From contig NZ_FNAN01000032.1 in NCBI RefSeq assembly GCF_900101885.1, positions 1-59,881 of the forward strand: a stretch of 59,881 nt of DNA. The letters run 5' to 3'. The stretch's first letter is position 1, and each line of letters opens with the position of its first letter. Below the pieces are notes generated by a model. That model was not told where the DNA came from. It did no database searches and saw only the letters and a list, made by a program, of their open reading frames with translations. This document shows positions 1 to 10,178 of this stretch, piece by piece. A program made the position numbers and the translations under genes. Source of the DNA: Dyadobacter soli. GTDB taxonomy: Bacteria > Bacteroidota > Bacteroidia > Cytophagales > Spirosomataceae.

Positions 1-50
1 AGAGGGTGTCTCAATTAAAAAACGAGGCACCCTCTTTCATTTTATTTTTG
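1..50 (+). terminator. Hairpin with U-rich tail inside the left IS end
   Basis: Bases 1-12 can pair with 24-35 as a 12-bp stem, one pair being G-U, around an 11-nt loop. A T-rich stretch follows at 36-50. The stem overlaps the terminal inverted repeat. It would stop rightward transcription entering the element from outside, a common way for insertion sequences to limit read-through. This is inferred from sequence shape only. Confidence 0.4.
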
Positions 51-130
51 ATGATCTGGAATCGGCAGTAATATCTTAGACAAGAAGCTATTGGGCTCGA
101 TTTGGTTAATGAAGGCAAAAAACGGCTGTC

Positions 131-1666
131 TTAGGCCGCTCTTTTCCTTAGATTTTGGGCTAATGCTATTAATCCCCACTCGATTTCGACCTTTTGCTTG
201 CCGCGGAGCATGAATCGCCGGAAGCCGTGATTGTTTTTGATGTTGCCAAAGACCGGTTCAACATCATAGCATCGCTTCTTTCGTTTCTGGATGCCTTCTT
301 CACTTGTTAGCAGCTGGTCAGCTTGCTGCTTTTGCCTTTCTAGATTGACATTTATCTGAATCACCCGATCGCCTTGTGACTTGTGACAAGCTCCGTTCAA
401 TGGGCAATTTTGACAGTTTCTGGCTTTGTAAAGCCTTACGGTCTGCCCAAAGCCGGTGGTTGTTTTCCTTGTCCGATCGCCTATGTAAGCCATTTTCTGA
501 CCCATCGGACAGATATAATAGTCCTGCCCCGGGTTGTAATAAAGTTTGTCGGTGGCAAATGGGTGTTTCCTGTTGAAGGCGCGGTTCTGGCGTTTGTCAA
601 ATAGGTTGTACTTCACAAAGGCAGTCACCTTCTTTTCTTCCAATAAAGTGTAGTTTTCCTCCGAGCCGTAACCGGCATCGGCAGTCAGCGATTTGGGGGC
701 AGCGCCAAAGCTTTTCTCATGCTGTTCCAGGTGACTGGACAGCGTGTTCGTATCAGTGGTATTGGGGTGGATGGAGTAATTTACGATGAACTGATTTGAG
801 GTTGATATCTGAACATTATAGGCAGGTTTGAGCTGGCCGTTGCGCATATGGTCCTCCTTCAACTTCATAAAGGTAGCGTCAGGATCGGTCTTGCTATAAC
901 TGTTTCGTCTACCTAAAATGGCTTCCTGCTGCTCGTAGCGGGCAATATTGGCCGGGTAATGCTTGGTCACATAACCCAGTTTGGTCTTCATTTTCTTGTC
1001 GATGTTCTCCTTTTTACCGAGCACCTGGTTAAGCGTATCGACCGTATCCTGGACTTTCTCCTTATTGATTGTGGTCAAGTCTGGCGGCTCGGGCATGTTG
1101 TCTTCGGTGGCAGCCACGCTCTGTGCATACGCCCAGATCTCAGCCAGTTGTTTTTTCATTTTCTCCTTATTGCTGGCAATCGCCTTCTTCCAGACAAATG
1201 TGTATTTATTGGCGTTCGCTTCAATTTTGGTTCCATCGGTAAATACTTCCTCAATGCTCAGATATCCTTCCTGGGCAAGCAAGCTGACCACTTGCTCAAA
1301 AATCGTCCTGAACGTATCCTTTAAACGAACGCCCCTAAAACGGTTAATGGTGTTATGATCAGGGAAGCTCATTGAGCTCAAATACATAAAGTAAATGCTC
1401 TCCTTACAAGCCGCTTCCAGCTTCCTACTTGAATAAATATTGCTCATGTAGCCGAATACAAGCACTTTTAACAGCATCTGGGGATGGTAGCTCGCCGGGC
1501 CGGTCAGGTAGTAGGCAGCATTGAGCGACTCTAAATTGATCTTATTGATCACATCATCGACCACACGTACAACGTGACCTTTGGGGACTAATTCATCTAA
1601 ACTTGGGGGAAGCAGCATTAACTGCTGCTGGTGATAGGGCTTGAAATTAGGCTGTCGTCGACCCAT
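131..1666 (-). CDS. IS1182-family DDE transposase
   Basis: This 511-residue protein has the IS1182 layout. An N-terminal DUF772-type domain (about 20-130) contains the stretch SFPDHNTINRFR. A coiled, Lys-rich linker follows (about 160-260). A C-terminal RNase H-like catalytic domain contains TADAGYGSEEN near residue 330 (a DDE aspartate), a CPLNGAC cysteine cluster near 425 and RCYDVEPVFGNIKNN near 470, which holds the catalytic glutamate. It would cut and join the ends of its own element. Length and motif order are intact, so it is probably active. Start is ATG at 1666. Confidence 0.9.
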   Translation of the reverse strand: MGRRQPNFKPYHQQQLMLLPPSLDELVPKGHVVRVVDDVINKINLESLNAAYYLTGPASYHPQMLLKVLVFGYMSNIYSSRKLEAACKESIYFMYLSSMSFPDHNTINRFRGVRLKDTFRTIFEQVVSLLAQEGYLSIEEVFTDGTKIEANANKYTFVWKKAIASNKEKMKKQLAEIWAYAQSVAATEDNMPEPPDLTTINKEKVQDTVDTLNQVLGKKENIDKKMKTKLGYVTKHYPANIARYEQQEAILGRRNSYSKTDPDATFMKLKEDHMRNGQLKPAYNVQISTSNQFIVNYSIHPNTTDTNTLSSHLEQHEKSFGAAPKSLTADAGYGSEENYTLLEEKKVTAFVKYNLFDKRQNRAFNRKHPFATDKLYYNPGQDYYICPMGQKMAYIGDRTRKTTTGFGQTVRLYKARNCQNCPLNGACHKSQGDRVIQINVNLERQKQQADQLLTSEEGIQKRKKRCYDVEPVFGNIKNNHGFRRFMLRGKQKVEIEWGLIALAQNLRKRAA

Positions 1667-1790
1667 TTTTCCTTGATTTGCTTATACCTAAAGATAATCA
1701 ATTCAGAAAAATTACCCAACCATGAAAATGAAAAAAGACTGCCTCATGTGAGACAGCCTCTTCATACTACCCATTTTAACCTACTGCTAA

Positions 1791-4700
1791 CTAATTCTTG
1801 TTAAATCTCGTGTTCTGCACCACACCATCCGAGGACTCCACTTCCACCACATACATGCCCGCCCGCAGTGGTCTTATGCCCGGCACCGATATGGTTTCCG
1901 CAGGGTTGGTATAGCTTTTCGAAAGCATGCATTTACCGCTCATATCCACGAGCCGCACCATCACGTTCCCTTCCAGCGACTCGCCGAGTTTGATATTCAG
2001 CTCGTCGGCACCGGGGTTCGGGTAAATGTTTATGCGCGATTTGGCATCCCCGGCATCGCGGTAATTCACCGCCCGCACCGCCGACCGCTCCGATTTTCCG
2101 TCAAAATCGACTTGTTTCAAGCGGTAATAGTTGATCGTGCCCATAACCGGGGTGAGGTCGTGGTAAGCGTAGCTTTGTTCCCTGGACGAATCACCGGCAC
2201 CCGCCACTTTACCGATCGCTTTGAAAGCCTTGCCATCCGTGCTGCGTTCGATCACGAATTCTTTGTTGTTGGTCTCGTCGGAAGTTTTCCATTGCAGCAA
2301 TGTACCTGTATTCGATTTCTCGGCCGTAAAACCGATGAGCGTCACCGGCAATGTCGTATTGCTGAACTCCACAATGGCGGCATCTGCGGCTGGTAGTGTG
2401 ATGGAAAAAGTGCCCTGCACATGCGTCGCGGTCTGGCGGGCGTTTTGGGCGCCACTGAACAGCTCCCGGGTCGAATAATTATCGGAACCGCTCATTCCGG
2501 CCCGTTCCAGGCTGATGTTGAACGTCTTGGGCGTTCCGCCGTAGTTGAAGATCGCGAGGTAAGACGTGTTACCCGCGTCTTTGACAAATACTTCATTGGC
2601 CTGATTGCCGGTATTGCCTTCCACGGGCGTGAACACGATTCCGCTCGTTGCGAGGCCGAGCAGGTCTTCGTTTTGGAGTAAAGTCTGCGCTTTCGTGGTC
2701 CAGGCACCGGTGGCCGAGAAATCGTCCCCGGTAATGAGCGTGCCGGTTACGATGCCGGAAGCGAGGCGGGCGCGGTTTTCACCATCGGTTTGCGTCCCGA
2801 AAACGAGGTGGTCGGCATCGAGGTAATTGTAAATGTGCTTCTGCCACCAGCCGTAACTTGTGCTGTTCAAGGTGTATGCGGTTTCATTGATATCCTTGTA
2901 CGCATCGCAAGCGATCCTGCGCATGTGTGCGTAGCGCCCGGTCGCGAGATTGGGCGAAATGGCGGCGTACACAAGCATTTTACCGTCGAGCTGGTCGGTA
3001 AGGTATTCCATTCCCTTGCGATATGCCTCCATACCGGTGTGAATGGTGTTGTCGGCATAGCTGTCCGCTTCTAGTGATGCATGACCGAGAAAATCGATTT
3101 TAATCATTTCAAAACCGCAGGCAATGAACTTGCCGATCACCATTTGTAACCGCGCTTTGGTGCCCGGATGTGTGGGGTCCAATGCATAAGCGCCATCCAG
3201 TTCGACCGGGCTGCCGTTGACCTTCGTCCAGGCATCCTGATAGTTGTAAGTACTACCTTCCATTTGCCGTGCAAACTTGCCCCAATCCACAAACGGCGCC
3301 CAGTAAATGCCCGGTTTGAAACCCTTGCTTTTGCAGTAATTGGCAAACTCCGTGAGCTCCGCAAAGTTGCCGTTCAGGCCGCCGCCCGACATATTATCCC
3401 AATAAGAATCCAGATCGATGTAAAGGGTGCTATCGCTGTTGCGGAAATCGGGCACCCCGGTGGAGAAGAAATCGACCACGGATTTTGCTTTCGGCAAATT
3501 AATCGACGATTGAATGGCGCCCCAGCTATTCCAGCCGAAAGGTGTGCCACCCGTCCAGTTGAAAATGTAACGCGGCTCGGCCAATGCATTGGCCTGTCCG
3601 AACGTATCGAACCCGGCACGCCAGTCGGCACCGTAGCTCACCATAATGCGCGGCGAGCGGCAGGCGGCTTGCCCTACCGATACCCAGCCGTGGCCACGTT
3701 TGTCGCGGGTAATGCTCTCCTGCGTCCAGCCGGCCACAACGGCCACATAGTTGGAAATACTCCTGCCCTCGCCCACGAGGTTAACCCCCGTTTTCCAGAC
3801 CGAATGCTCCACCGAGCCGATTACCAGGCCCTTCCGGCTGGTGTTATCATAAATCGCACCCGCTTCCGAGCTGAAAAAATTGGCATAACGCACTTCCTTG
3901 GCATCATACCGCACCCAGGCATCGTTATCGAACGGGACGAACAACGCGCGGCGGTCAGTGTTGGAATGAATATCCACGTAATTGGACACGAGGGGCGTCA
4001 TTTTGTAGGAATTCGAGCCGCTGCCCGTCAATACCAGTTCGGTGAAGAAATGCTCCTTGCCGGGATAAGTGTAAAATACCTGCTGCATGCCGATCGCCCC
4101 GCTTTTGGTCATCGTGATCACGTGCTTCGTACCGCTGCCGAATGCGTCGGTAACCGGCGAGGACGAATAGGTTCGGTTGGTAAAACCCGTACTTTCATGC
4201 ACCTGGTCTGAGTTAGCGGATGCAGTGGCGTCGCCGATCACCCGCTCGTTATTGAAATACACCGAATAATACCCGTTGGTAAGGTCGTAATCAATCCGGC
4301 TGTTGGTACCGAATGCAATGCTCTGGACATTGGGCGTGTTGATCGGCGAGAATGCGATCTTGTCGATATTCGGGCCGTAGCCGTTCACATTATCGAGGCG
4401 GATGCTGTTGCTGCCCGCATTCAATGCAATGCGCACGGTGATGGCCGCCGGTGTGGACCAGCCACCCGACGCCGGGCACGAAACCGCAACGAATGCGCCG
4501 CCGTTCGGGGTTACATTAATGGTCCTCGGGTCACCGGTGCTGTATGTTACTGTCAGATTGTAAGTTCCTGCCGCAGCCACATTCACCGGGATCACCACAG
4601 CGCCGCTGCCGAGGTTCCCAACCTGGCTGCCGCCCGAGCAGCTTCCGCAGCCCTGAATGTCGGCGCCGTTGGATAGCACGCCGCTTTCTGCTTCAAAGCT

Positions 4701-4814
4701 CTGCGCCCACGCATTCGCCTGTACGAGCATCAGCGCACTGAGGCAAAATCCGGCCATGCTGCCGAACGGACGGCCTGGCACCGTTCCGTTCAGCATTGAA
4801 AATAGTTTTCTCAT
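1791..4814 (-). CDS. Secreted clan GH-D (GH27/GH36-like) glycoside hydrolase with CBM and T9SS domain
   Basis: 1007 residues. Signal peptide 1-38 ends in NAWAQ. A CBM6/35-like beta-sandwich (about 40-155) comes next, then a middle region, then a TIM-barrel beginning at TPFGWNSWG (about 424). Clan GH-D catalytic residues can be proposed: the nucleophile in MIKIDF (D574) and the acid/base in RIACDAY (D637). A fibronectin-like region (about 825-915) precedes a C-terminal type IX sorting domain beginning INIYPNPG. That implies export across the outer membrane and attachment or release at the surface. The likely substrate is an alpha-galactoside or a related alpha-linked sugar; this is inference. 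It is the last gene of a SusC-SusD-hydrolase row, 39 bp after SusD, and an insertion sequence sits just past its stop. Confidence 0.8.
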   Translation of the reverse strand: MRKLFSMLNGTVPGRPFGSMAGFCLSALMLVQANAWAQSFEAESGVLSNGADIQGCGSCSGGSQVGNLGSGAVVIPVNVAAAGTYNLTVTYSTGDPRTINVTPNGGAFVAVSCPASGGWSTPAAITVRIALNAGSNSIRLDNVNGYGPNIDKIAFSPINTPNVQSIAFGTNSRIDYDLTNGYYSVYFNNERVIGDATASANSDQVHESTGFTNRTYSSSPVTDAFGSGTKHVITMTKSGAIGMQQVFYTYPGKEHFFTELVLTGSGSNSYKMTPLVSNYVDIHSNTDRRALFVPFDNDAWVRYDAKEVRYANFFSSEAGAIYDNTSRKGLVIGSVEHSVWKTGVNLVGEGRSISNYVAVVAGWTQESITRDKRGHGWVSVGQAACRSPRIMVSYGADWRAGFDTFGQANALAEPRYIFNWTGGTPFGWNSWGAIQSSINLPKAKSVVDFFSTGVPDFRNSDSTLYIDLDSYWDNMSGGGLNGNFAELTEFANYCKSKGFKPGIYWAPFVDWGKFARQMEGSTYNYQDAWTKVNGSPVELDGAYALDPTHPGTKARLQMVIGKFIACGFEMIKIDFLGHASLEADSYADNTIHTGMEAYRKGMEYLTDQLDGKMLVYAAISPNLATGRYAHMRRIACDAYKDINETAYTLNSTSYGWWQKHIYNYLDADHLVFGTQTDGENRARLASGIVTGTLITGDDFSATGAWTTKAQTLLQNEDLLGLATSGIVFTPVEGNTGNQANEVFVKDAGNTSYLAIFNYGGTPKTFNISLERAGMSGSDNYSTRELFSGAQNARQTATHVQGTFSITLPAADAAIVEFSNTTLPVTLIGFTAEKSNTGTLLQWKTSDETNNKEFVIERSTDGKAFKAIGKVAGAGDSSREQSYAYHDLTPVMGTINYYRLKQVDFDGKSERSAVRAVNYRDAGDAKSRINIYPNPGADELNIKLGESLEGNVMVRLVDMSGKCMLSKSYTNPAETISVPGIRPLRAGMYVVEVESSDGVVQNTRFNKN

Positions 4815-4853
4815 ACCTAATGATTTTCAGGTTAATGTTTTCAAAAACGGAGG

Positions 4854-6512
4854 TTAGTACCCGGCATTCTGTTTCAATGCGCCGCCCGAGGCCTGGATTT
4901 CGCTTTGCGGGATTGGCTGCCAGTAGTTTTTGTCCTGGAATTTCCGCCCTTCCAATGCGATGATCTTCACATATTCAATGGAACCATCGGTCTTCTTTTC
5001 GGGCCGCACGCCGTAAGCAGGCACGTTTTCGGTCACGTTAGCGATTTTCCAGCGGCGCACGTCGAAGAACCTGTGCTCCTCGAATGCCAGCTCCACGCGG
5101 CGCTCGTTACGGATGCGCTCGCGCATGGTTGCCTGCGTGAGACCGGTCGGTAAATCGGGCATTCCGGCACGTTTGCGAAGCTGGTTGAGGGCGCTGTAAA
5201 CGGTAGCGTCCGGACCGGAAGCTTCGTTGCGGGCTTCGGCGTAGTTCAGCAGGACTTCGCCGTAACGAATGTATTTCCAGGGCTGAGTGGCCGTTTGGTT
5301 GGCATTGCGGATCGGGTTTTGGTCATTGATAAATTTATACACATAATAACCCGTCTTGGTCGTATTCCAGTTTTCGTTACCGTCCTTGCTATCCTGCCCG
5401 CCCGGCACGAACGTCTCCACTTTGCGTTCACGGTATGCAGCGCCGTTATACAAAACGGTCATTGTCAAGCGCGGATCGCGGTTCTTGTAAGGCTCTTTCG
5501 GGTTGTAGCCTGACTTCGGATCGGTGATTTTGGTTCCGTCCATCATTTCGTAATCGTCCACCAGGTTCTGCAAAGGCGTGTTGCCTGCCCAGCCGCCGTA
5601 GCCGTTCGGGCCGTTTACGAGTTCGAGGTTGGTATGCTCGTTGGTAGGCGAATACAGCCGTATGAAAATGTCTTCCGAAGTATTATTGGTAAAAAACAGC
5701 CTGCGATAATCATTGTACAGCGAGAATGCATTCTTGTCTATTACCACTTTCGCGGCATCGGCGGCTTTCTGCCATTTGGCGACGTCGTTCTGGTCGTTGT
5801 TGTACAATGGGCTGGCCGCATACAGCAGCAACCGGGCTTTCAATGCCAACGCCGCATTCTCCGAACCGCGACCGGGGATTACCGTCGAACCCGCGAGGCC
5901 CGAAGCGGCGGCGTCGAGCTCGGTAATGGCGTAGGTGAGGCTCTCCTCGATGCTCTTGCGCTGGTAGAGTTCGGTATAATCGCGGTCTTCGAGCGAGTAA
6001 ACCCTGTCGCCGATGATGGGAATGCCGCCGAAATTGCGGATCAGGTCATGGTAGCGATAGGCGCGGATAAAGCGTAGCTCGGCTTTCAGGCGCTTTTTGC
6101 CTGCTTCGCTCATCGGTACTTTGTCGAGGTTGGCGAGGCCGTAATTGCATTCGCGGATGCTCCGGTAGCCGCGTGTCCAGGTGTTGGAAATCCAGCCGGT
6201 GCGATCAGCCGCCGCATTGCCCTGCTGCACGAAATAAGTGTCGTTATCGAAATTACAGATCGACTCGTCGGTGACGGAGCTCATCCACGCATCTTCGAAC
6301 CCTCTTCCGAAACCCGGCTTATCGCCCTCGGTCGAGAGCTGCACGCCCACGTAACGGCCTACTACATACGCATCGGCCAGTGCGGAATCGGCGAAGATGG
6401 CCTCGTCGGAGATGATATCGGTCGGTTTGGTATCCAGGAACGCGTCGTCGCAGGCGGTGAGGCCGGCCGCGATGCCGGTTAGTATGCTTAATATCAGTTT
6501 ATTCAATCTCAT
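4854..6512 (-). CDS. SusD/RagB family glycan-binding lipoprotein
   Basis: 552 residues with a lipoprotein signal (LTAC lipobox, Cys at 21). The typical SusD N-terminus DAFLDTKPTDII follows, with TPR-like helices (RFIRAYRYHDLIRNFGGIPI) and the C-terminal EEHRFFDVRRW block that marks the family. SusD proteins sit on the outer leaflet of the outer membrane as a lid on their SusC transporter and capture oligosaccharides. The gene starts 12 bp after the end of the SusC gene, so the two are almost certainly co-transcribed and form one complex. The natural ligand cannot be read from sequence; the downstream hydrolase suggests an alpha-linked glycan. Confidence 0.95.
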   Translation of the reverse strand: MRLNKLILSILTGIAAGLTACDDAFLDTKPTDIISDEAIFADSALADAYVVGRYVGVQLSTEGDKPGFGRGFEDAWMSSVTDESICNFDNDTYFVQQGNAAADRTGWISNTWTRGYRSIRECNYGLANLDKVPMSEAGKKRLKAELRFIRAYRYHDLIRNFGGIPIIGDRVYSLEDRDYTELYQRKSIEESLTYAITELDAAASGLAGSTVIPGRGSENAALALKARLLLYAASPLYNNDQNDVAKWQKAADAAKVVIDKNAFSLYNDYRRLFFTNNTSEDIFIRLYSPTNEHTNLELVNGPNGYGGWAGNTPLQNLVDDYEMMDGTKITDPKSGYNPKEPYKNRDPRLTMTVLYNGAAYRERKVETFVPGGQDSKDGNENWNTTKTGYYVYKFINDQNPIRNANQTATQPWKYIRYGEVLLNYAEARNEASGPDATVYSALNQLRKRAGMPDLPTGLTQATMRERIRNERRVELAFEEHRFFDVRRWKIANVTENVPAYGVRPEKKTDGSIEYVKIIALEGRKFQDKNYWQPIPQSEIQASGGALKQNAGY

Positions 6513-6524
6513 GTCTTTGTCAGT

Positions 6525-9500
6525 TTAGAATGTCACGTTCACGCCCACGTTGTAAATCTTCTGCTGCGGGTAGAAGAACGCATTGCCATTGTCGCCTTCC
6601 GGATCGAAATCCTTCACCTTCGTGAATGTGAGCAGGTTAAAGCCGTTGGTGTAGATCCGCAGGCCGCCTAACCCGATCCTTGAAATGATTTTCGCAGGCA
6701 CATTGTAAGCCAGCTCCACGTTTTTCAGGCGCAGGAAAGCGGTATTCTGAAACCAGAATGTGTTTTTATAACTTCCATTCACACCCGTACCCGTACGCGA
6801 GTCGATGCGCGGCGAGTTGCCGTTCGGGTTGGTAGGGCTCCACGCATCCTCGGCGCGCGACTGCATCACGCTGCTGAACTCGCCCGCTTCCACCACCACG
6901 TATTGCGCCACGCGCGCCTGGCCCTGGAAGAGCACATTCAGGCTGAGGTTTTTCCAGCCTCCGCCCAGGTTCACACCATAGGTAATCTGCGGCACATTGC
7001 TGAACGGCGAACGAATGCGGTCGGCGGCGTCGATCTTCCCGTCGCCATTGTAATCCTCGTATTTCAAATCGCCCATTCCGGCGCCGGAGACGTGCGGGTA
7101 AGCATCAAGCTCCTGCTGGGTTTTGAACACGCCGATGGAGCGGTACATCAAATCTGCATTGGGATTACCGAGGTCCGAGCCGAGCGGCATGCCGGTGGCG
7201 CGCTGGTAATCAAGGGTATTCGGTGCCTCGTCGATGAAGATCACCTCGCTTTTGGCATAGGCAAAGTTCCCGCCGATGTTGTAGGTAAATGCATTACGGC
7301 TGCCCGCATACTGGATCTGCGTTTCCAGGCCGCGGTTATGCACTTCGGCAATGTTCTCTTTCGGGATTTGCGCCGAACTGATACCCGTCAGCGCCGGAAT
7401 GCTCACATTGCGGCTGGCAAGGATGTTGGTACGGTTCTCGAAAAACAGGTCGAGGTCGAAAGTCAGCTTTTTGAAGAGCGTCGAATTGAGGCCGACATTG
7501 TATTTTTTGGCCACCTCCCAGGTAATGTTGGGGTTAGCAAGCAAGGAGTACTGAATGAGCGGCACGTTGTTGGCATTGTTACCGGTCGAGAATGCGCCGT
7601 TGCGTACCTGGAAATTGTCGCGGAACTGGTTGGGATTTACGCGGTCATTACCCAGTTCGCCATAGGAAGCCCTGATTTTGAGATCATTAACCGCCTCACC
7701 CGTACGGAACCACGGCTCCTGCGACACCCGCCAGCCCAATGAAATGCCCGGAAAAAATCCATATCTGTTCCCCGGAGGAAACACCGAAGACCCATCGTAA
7801 CGCAACTGGATTTCAGCCAGATACCGGCCGAGGTAGTTGTAATTCACCCGCCCGAACACATTCCGGCGCGAGGTGCGGTAGCTGCTGCCGCTGTTCCCGA
7901 AATCCACCGGCTGCGCACCACCCTGGCTCAGGTCGGGGAGCTGGGTAGTGATGAAGTTGTTGCGCGACGCGCTGAAAAACTCCTGCGTCTCGCGGCTCTG
8001 CTCATAGGCGATGAACGACGATAATGCGTGGTCGCCGAAGTTTCTGGTGTAATTCAATTTGATATTCCCCGTCAGCAACGCGCGGTTGGTCTGGCTTTCG
8101 TACATCTGTGCTTGCGCGGGCCCGCCAAGCACGGTGCTGTATTGCTGGGTGGTTTTGTTGTATTGGTAAACGATCCAGTTGGTTTTCATCTCCTTGGTGA
8201 ATGCGAAGCTCTGGTCGGCGGAGAAGAAGCCGTCGAGCGACAGGCCATTGACCGGCAACTGGTAACTCGCGCGCAAAATGCCGTTCGAAACCGTGGTAGG
8301 GCTGTTGTTCGTCCCTGCCAATGTCGCCATCGCGATCGGGTTTTTGCCCTGCTCCACACCAGCCCCAAGTTTGCCGTCGGGATAGCGGGCGGGCAATGTG
8401 GGGTAAGTTCTGTATAAAAATTCAAACACATTACTCGCACCGAAACCGGCAATGTAGCTCCTGTTTTCCCGCCGCGTCGCCAACTGAATGCCGAAGCTGA
8501 GTTTGTCATTTACATTCACATTGACATTGGAACGCACGCTGTACTGGCGGTATTTGTTCACGCCGTCGCGGTAGAGGCCGTCCTGGTACAATGTTCCCGC
8601 GGATACGAAATAGTTGATTTTCTCGGTACCGCCGGAAACGGAAAGGTTATGCTGGTTCTGCAATGCAACCGGCTTCATCAGCTCTTTTACCCAATTGGTA
8701 TTGGGGTAATTGATCGGGTCGGAGCCGTCACGAAACTTCTGGATCTCGGCGTCGCTGTAACGCTGGTTCATGCCGCCCGACGGATTGCGGTAATAGTCGA
8801 TGGTGTTCAGGATTCCCGCATACGTAGGCGCGTCCACGAACTTGGGCAGGCGCGTAGGCTGCACGAAGCCCTGGTTGAAGGAATAGTCGAAACGCGGCTT
8901 GCCTGCGAGGCCTTTTTTGGTAGTAATCAAAATAACGCCATTCGCCGCCTGCGCGCCGTAAATGGCCGCGGAAGCGTCTTTCAGCACCGAAATACTCTCT
9001 ATATCATTGGGGTTGAGGCGGTCGAGCCCGCCTATCGCATTGGCAATACCATCGATTACGATCAACGGGTTGCTGTTTCCGGTAGTCGCGCGGCCGCGGA
9101 TCAATATGTTCGAACCATCCGAACCCGGCTCGCCCGAGCGGTTATTGGCGATTAAGCCCGGCAACCGGCCTGCAAATGAGTTGGAAATGTTCGCCTGCGG
9201 GCTGCGCGTGATTTCAGAGCCTTGCACCGTCGCTACCGAACCGGTAATATTCTTTTTGGACTGCGTACCATACCCTACCACCACCACCTCTTCCAGCGAC
9301 TTCGAATCCACTTTCAAAGTCACGTCCACCACATTCTGCGCACCTACCGTCACCTCCTGCGAAAGGTAACCGACGAAGGAAAAAATAAGCACAGGCGGGC
9401 CCGCGCTCGATGGGTCTTCCGGAATATCGAGTGCGTAAGCCCCCTCTTCATTGGTCACCGTACCGCGCTGCGTGCCTTTCAGCACCACACTCACACCGGG

Positions 9501-9977
9501 GAGCTTGTCGCCCTTGTCGTCGATGACGGTGCCGGTGAGGTGGACGTCGGCCAGCCCGCCTTTACCGATGGTCTGTACGGCGCCGTTGGGCAGCATTTCA
9601 TCGCCCATCGACACTTTGCGGCTGCGTTTGAGGATAATCTGGCCGTCGCCGGGCTGGTACTCGATCTGCAAAGGCATGAGCAGGCGGTCGAGCACGGCCG
9701 AGAGCTTCTCGTTACTGGCATTCAGGCTCACGCGGGTACGTACGGGGATAATGCTGCGACTGTACGCGAAACGCACACCTGCGAGGTTTTCGAGGCGGTC
9801 CAGGGCAGTGCCGAGCGGGATGTTTTCCGCCTGGATGCTCACGTTTTTAGCCAGCAGGTCCTGCGCATTGATATCCCTCGCATAACCGCCCGCCGCAATC
9901 ATTCCGATCAGGAAAAGCTGTAAAATGGATAACCGCATAATATGGTATGCCGTCTTGCTTTTTAGAAAAAAATACAT
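6525..9977 (-). CDS. SusC/RagA TonB-dependent receptor with STN domain
   Basis: 1150 residues from the chosen ATG; an upstream in-frame extension was dropped because a signal sequence begins only here. Order: signal peptide ending DINAQ, an STN (secretin/TonB short N-terminal) domain of about 75 residues, a carboxypeptidase-like beta-sandwich (LTGTVIDDKGDKLPGVSVVL), the TonB box region EEVVVVGYGTQ, a plug with the SusC motif VLKDASAAIYG, and a 22-strand barrel ending in NVGVNVTF. It imports glycan fragments with TonB energy. The STN domain is the part that signals substrate to a FecR protein. FecR is the next gene upstream and the ECF sigma gene lies beyond it, so this is a self-induced transducer system. 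Confidence 0.95.
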   Translation of the reverse strand: MYFFLKSKTAYHIMRLSILQLFLIGMIAAGGYARDINAQDLLAKNVSIQAENIPLGTALDRLENLAGVRFAYSRSIIPVRTRVSLNASNEKLSAVLDRLLMPLQIEYQPGDGQIILKRSRKVSMGDEMLPNGAVQTIGKGGLADVHLTGTVIDDKGDKLPGVSVVLKGTQRGTVTNEEGAYALDIPEDPSSAGPPVLIFSFVGYLSQEVTVGAQNVVDVTLKVDSKSLEEVVVVGYGTQSKKNITGSVATVQGSEITRSPQANISNSFAGRLPGLIANNRSGEPGSDGSNILIRGRATTGNSNPLIVIDGIANAIGGLDRLNPNDIESISVLKDASAAIYGAQAANGVILITTKKGLAGKPRFDYSFNQGFVQPTRLPKFVDAPTYAGILNTIDYYRNPSGGMNQRYSDAEIQKFRDGSDPINYPNTNWVKELMKPVALQNQHNLSVSGGTEKINYFVSAGTLYQDGLYRDGVNKYRQYSVRSNVNVNVNDKLSFGIQLATRRENRSYIAGFGASNVFEFLYRTYPTLPARYPDGKLGAGVEQGKNPIAMATLAGTNNSPTTVSNGILRASYQLPVNGLSLDGFFSADQSFAFTKEMKTNWIVYQYNKTTQQYSTVLGGPAQAQMYESQTNRALLTGNIKLNYTRNFGDHALSSFIAYEQSRETQEFFSASRNNFITTQLPDLSQGGAQPVDFGNSGSSYRTSRRNVFGRVNYNYLGRYLAEIQLRYDGSSVFPPGNRYGFFPGISLGWRVSQEPWFRTGEAVNDLKIRASYGELGNDRVNPNQFRDNFQVRNGAFSTGNNANNVPLIQYSLLANPNITWEVAKKYNVGLNSTLFKKLTFDLDLFFENRTNILASRNVSIPALTGISSAQIPKENIAEVHNRGLETQIQYAGSRNAFTYNIGGNFAYAKSEVIFIDEAPNTLDYQRATGMPLGSDLGNPNADLMYRSIGVFKTQQELDAYPHVSGAGMGDLKYEDYNGDGKIDAADRIRSPFSNVPQITYGVNLGGGWKNLSLNVLFQGQARVAQYVVVEAGEFSSVMQSRAEDAWSPTNPNGNSPRIDSRTGTGVNGSYKNTFWFQNTAFLRLKNVELAYNVPAKIISRIGLGGLRIYTNGFNLLTFTKVKDFDPEGDNGNAFFYPQQKIYNVGVNVTF

Positions 9978-10178
9978 AAGTTTGAAATGGTTAATATGAA
10001 CAATAGGAAGCCTTGCATCGCCGGCCAGCGATGTTCCAACAAGGTCTTCGTTCAGGATCAGGGGTGGCTCCAACACTCCTGATTTTCTTTTGAAGCGGAT
10101 ACTATTTCGGTGGGTTGAATTGAATCATAGGTAGGGGATTTGTTAGGTGTCTGTTATGTTGGTACTGAATGGATTCTC

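Larger units (their letters stand above)
1..1761 (-). mobile_element. IS1182-like insertion sequence
   Basis: One complete element whose ends form a short imperfect terminal inverted repeat. The left end starts AGAGGGTGTCTCA at base 1. The right end, read inward on the minus strand from 1761, starts AGAGGCTGTCTCA, so 12 of 13 bases agree. It carries a single transposase gene on the minus strand and no passenger. The right edge lies 29 bp past the stop codon of the glycoside hydrolase gene at 1791-4814. The left flank is outside the window, so a target-site duplication cannot be checked. The family call rests on the transposase. Confidence 0.85.

Noticed and set aside
1762..1790. Frameshift or truncation of the GH-D gene by the insertion sequence
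   Set aside because: The reading frame ends in a complete type IX sorting domain with its own stop 29 bp before the element, so the gene is intact.
3168..4211. Plus-strand open frame of 347 codons
   Set aside because: It lies wholly antisense within the GH-D hydrolase gene, which has a signal peptide, catalytic motifs and a sorting domain. The frame gives a low-complexity product rich in Arg, His and Ala.
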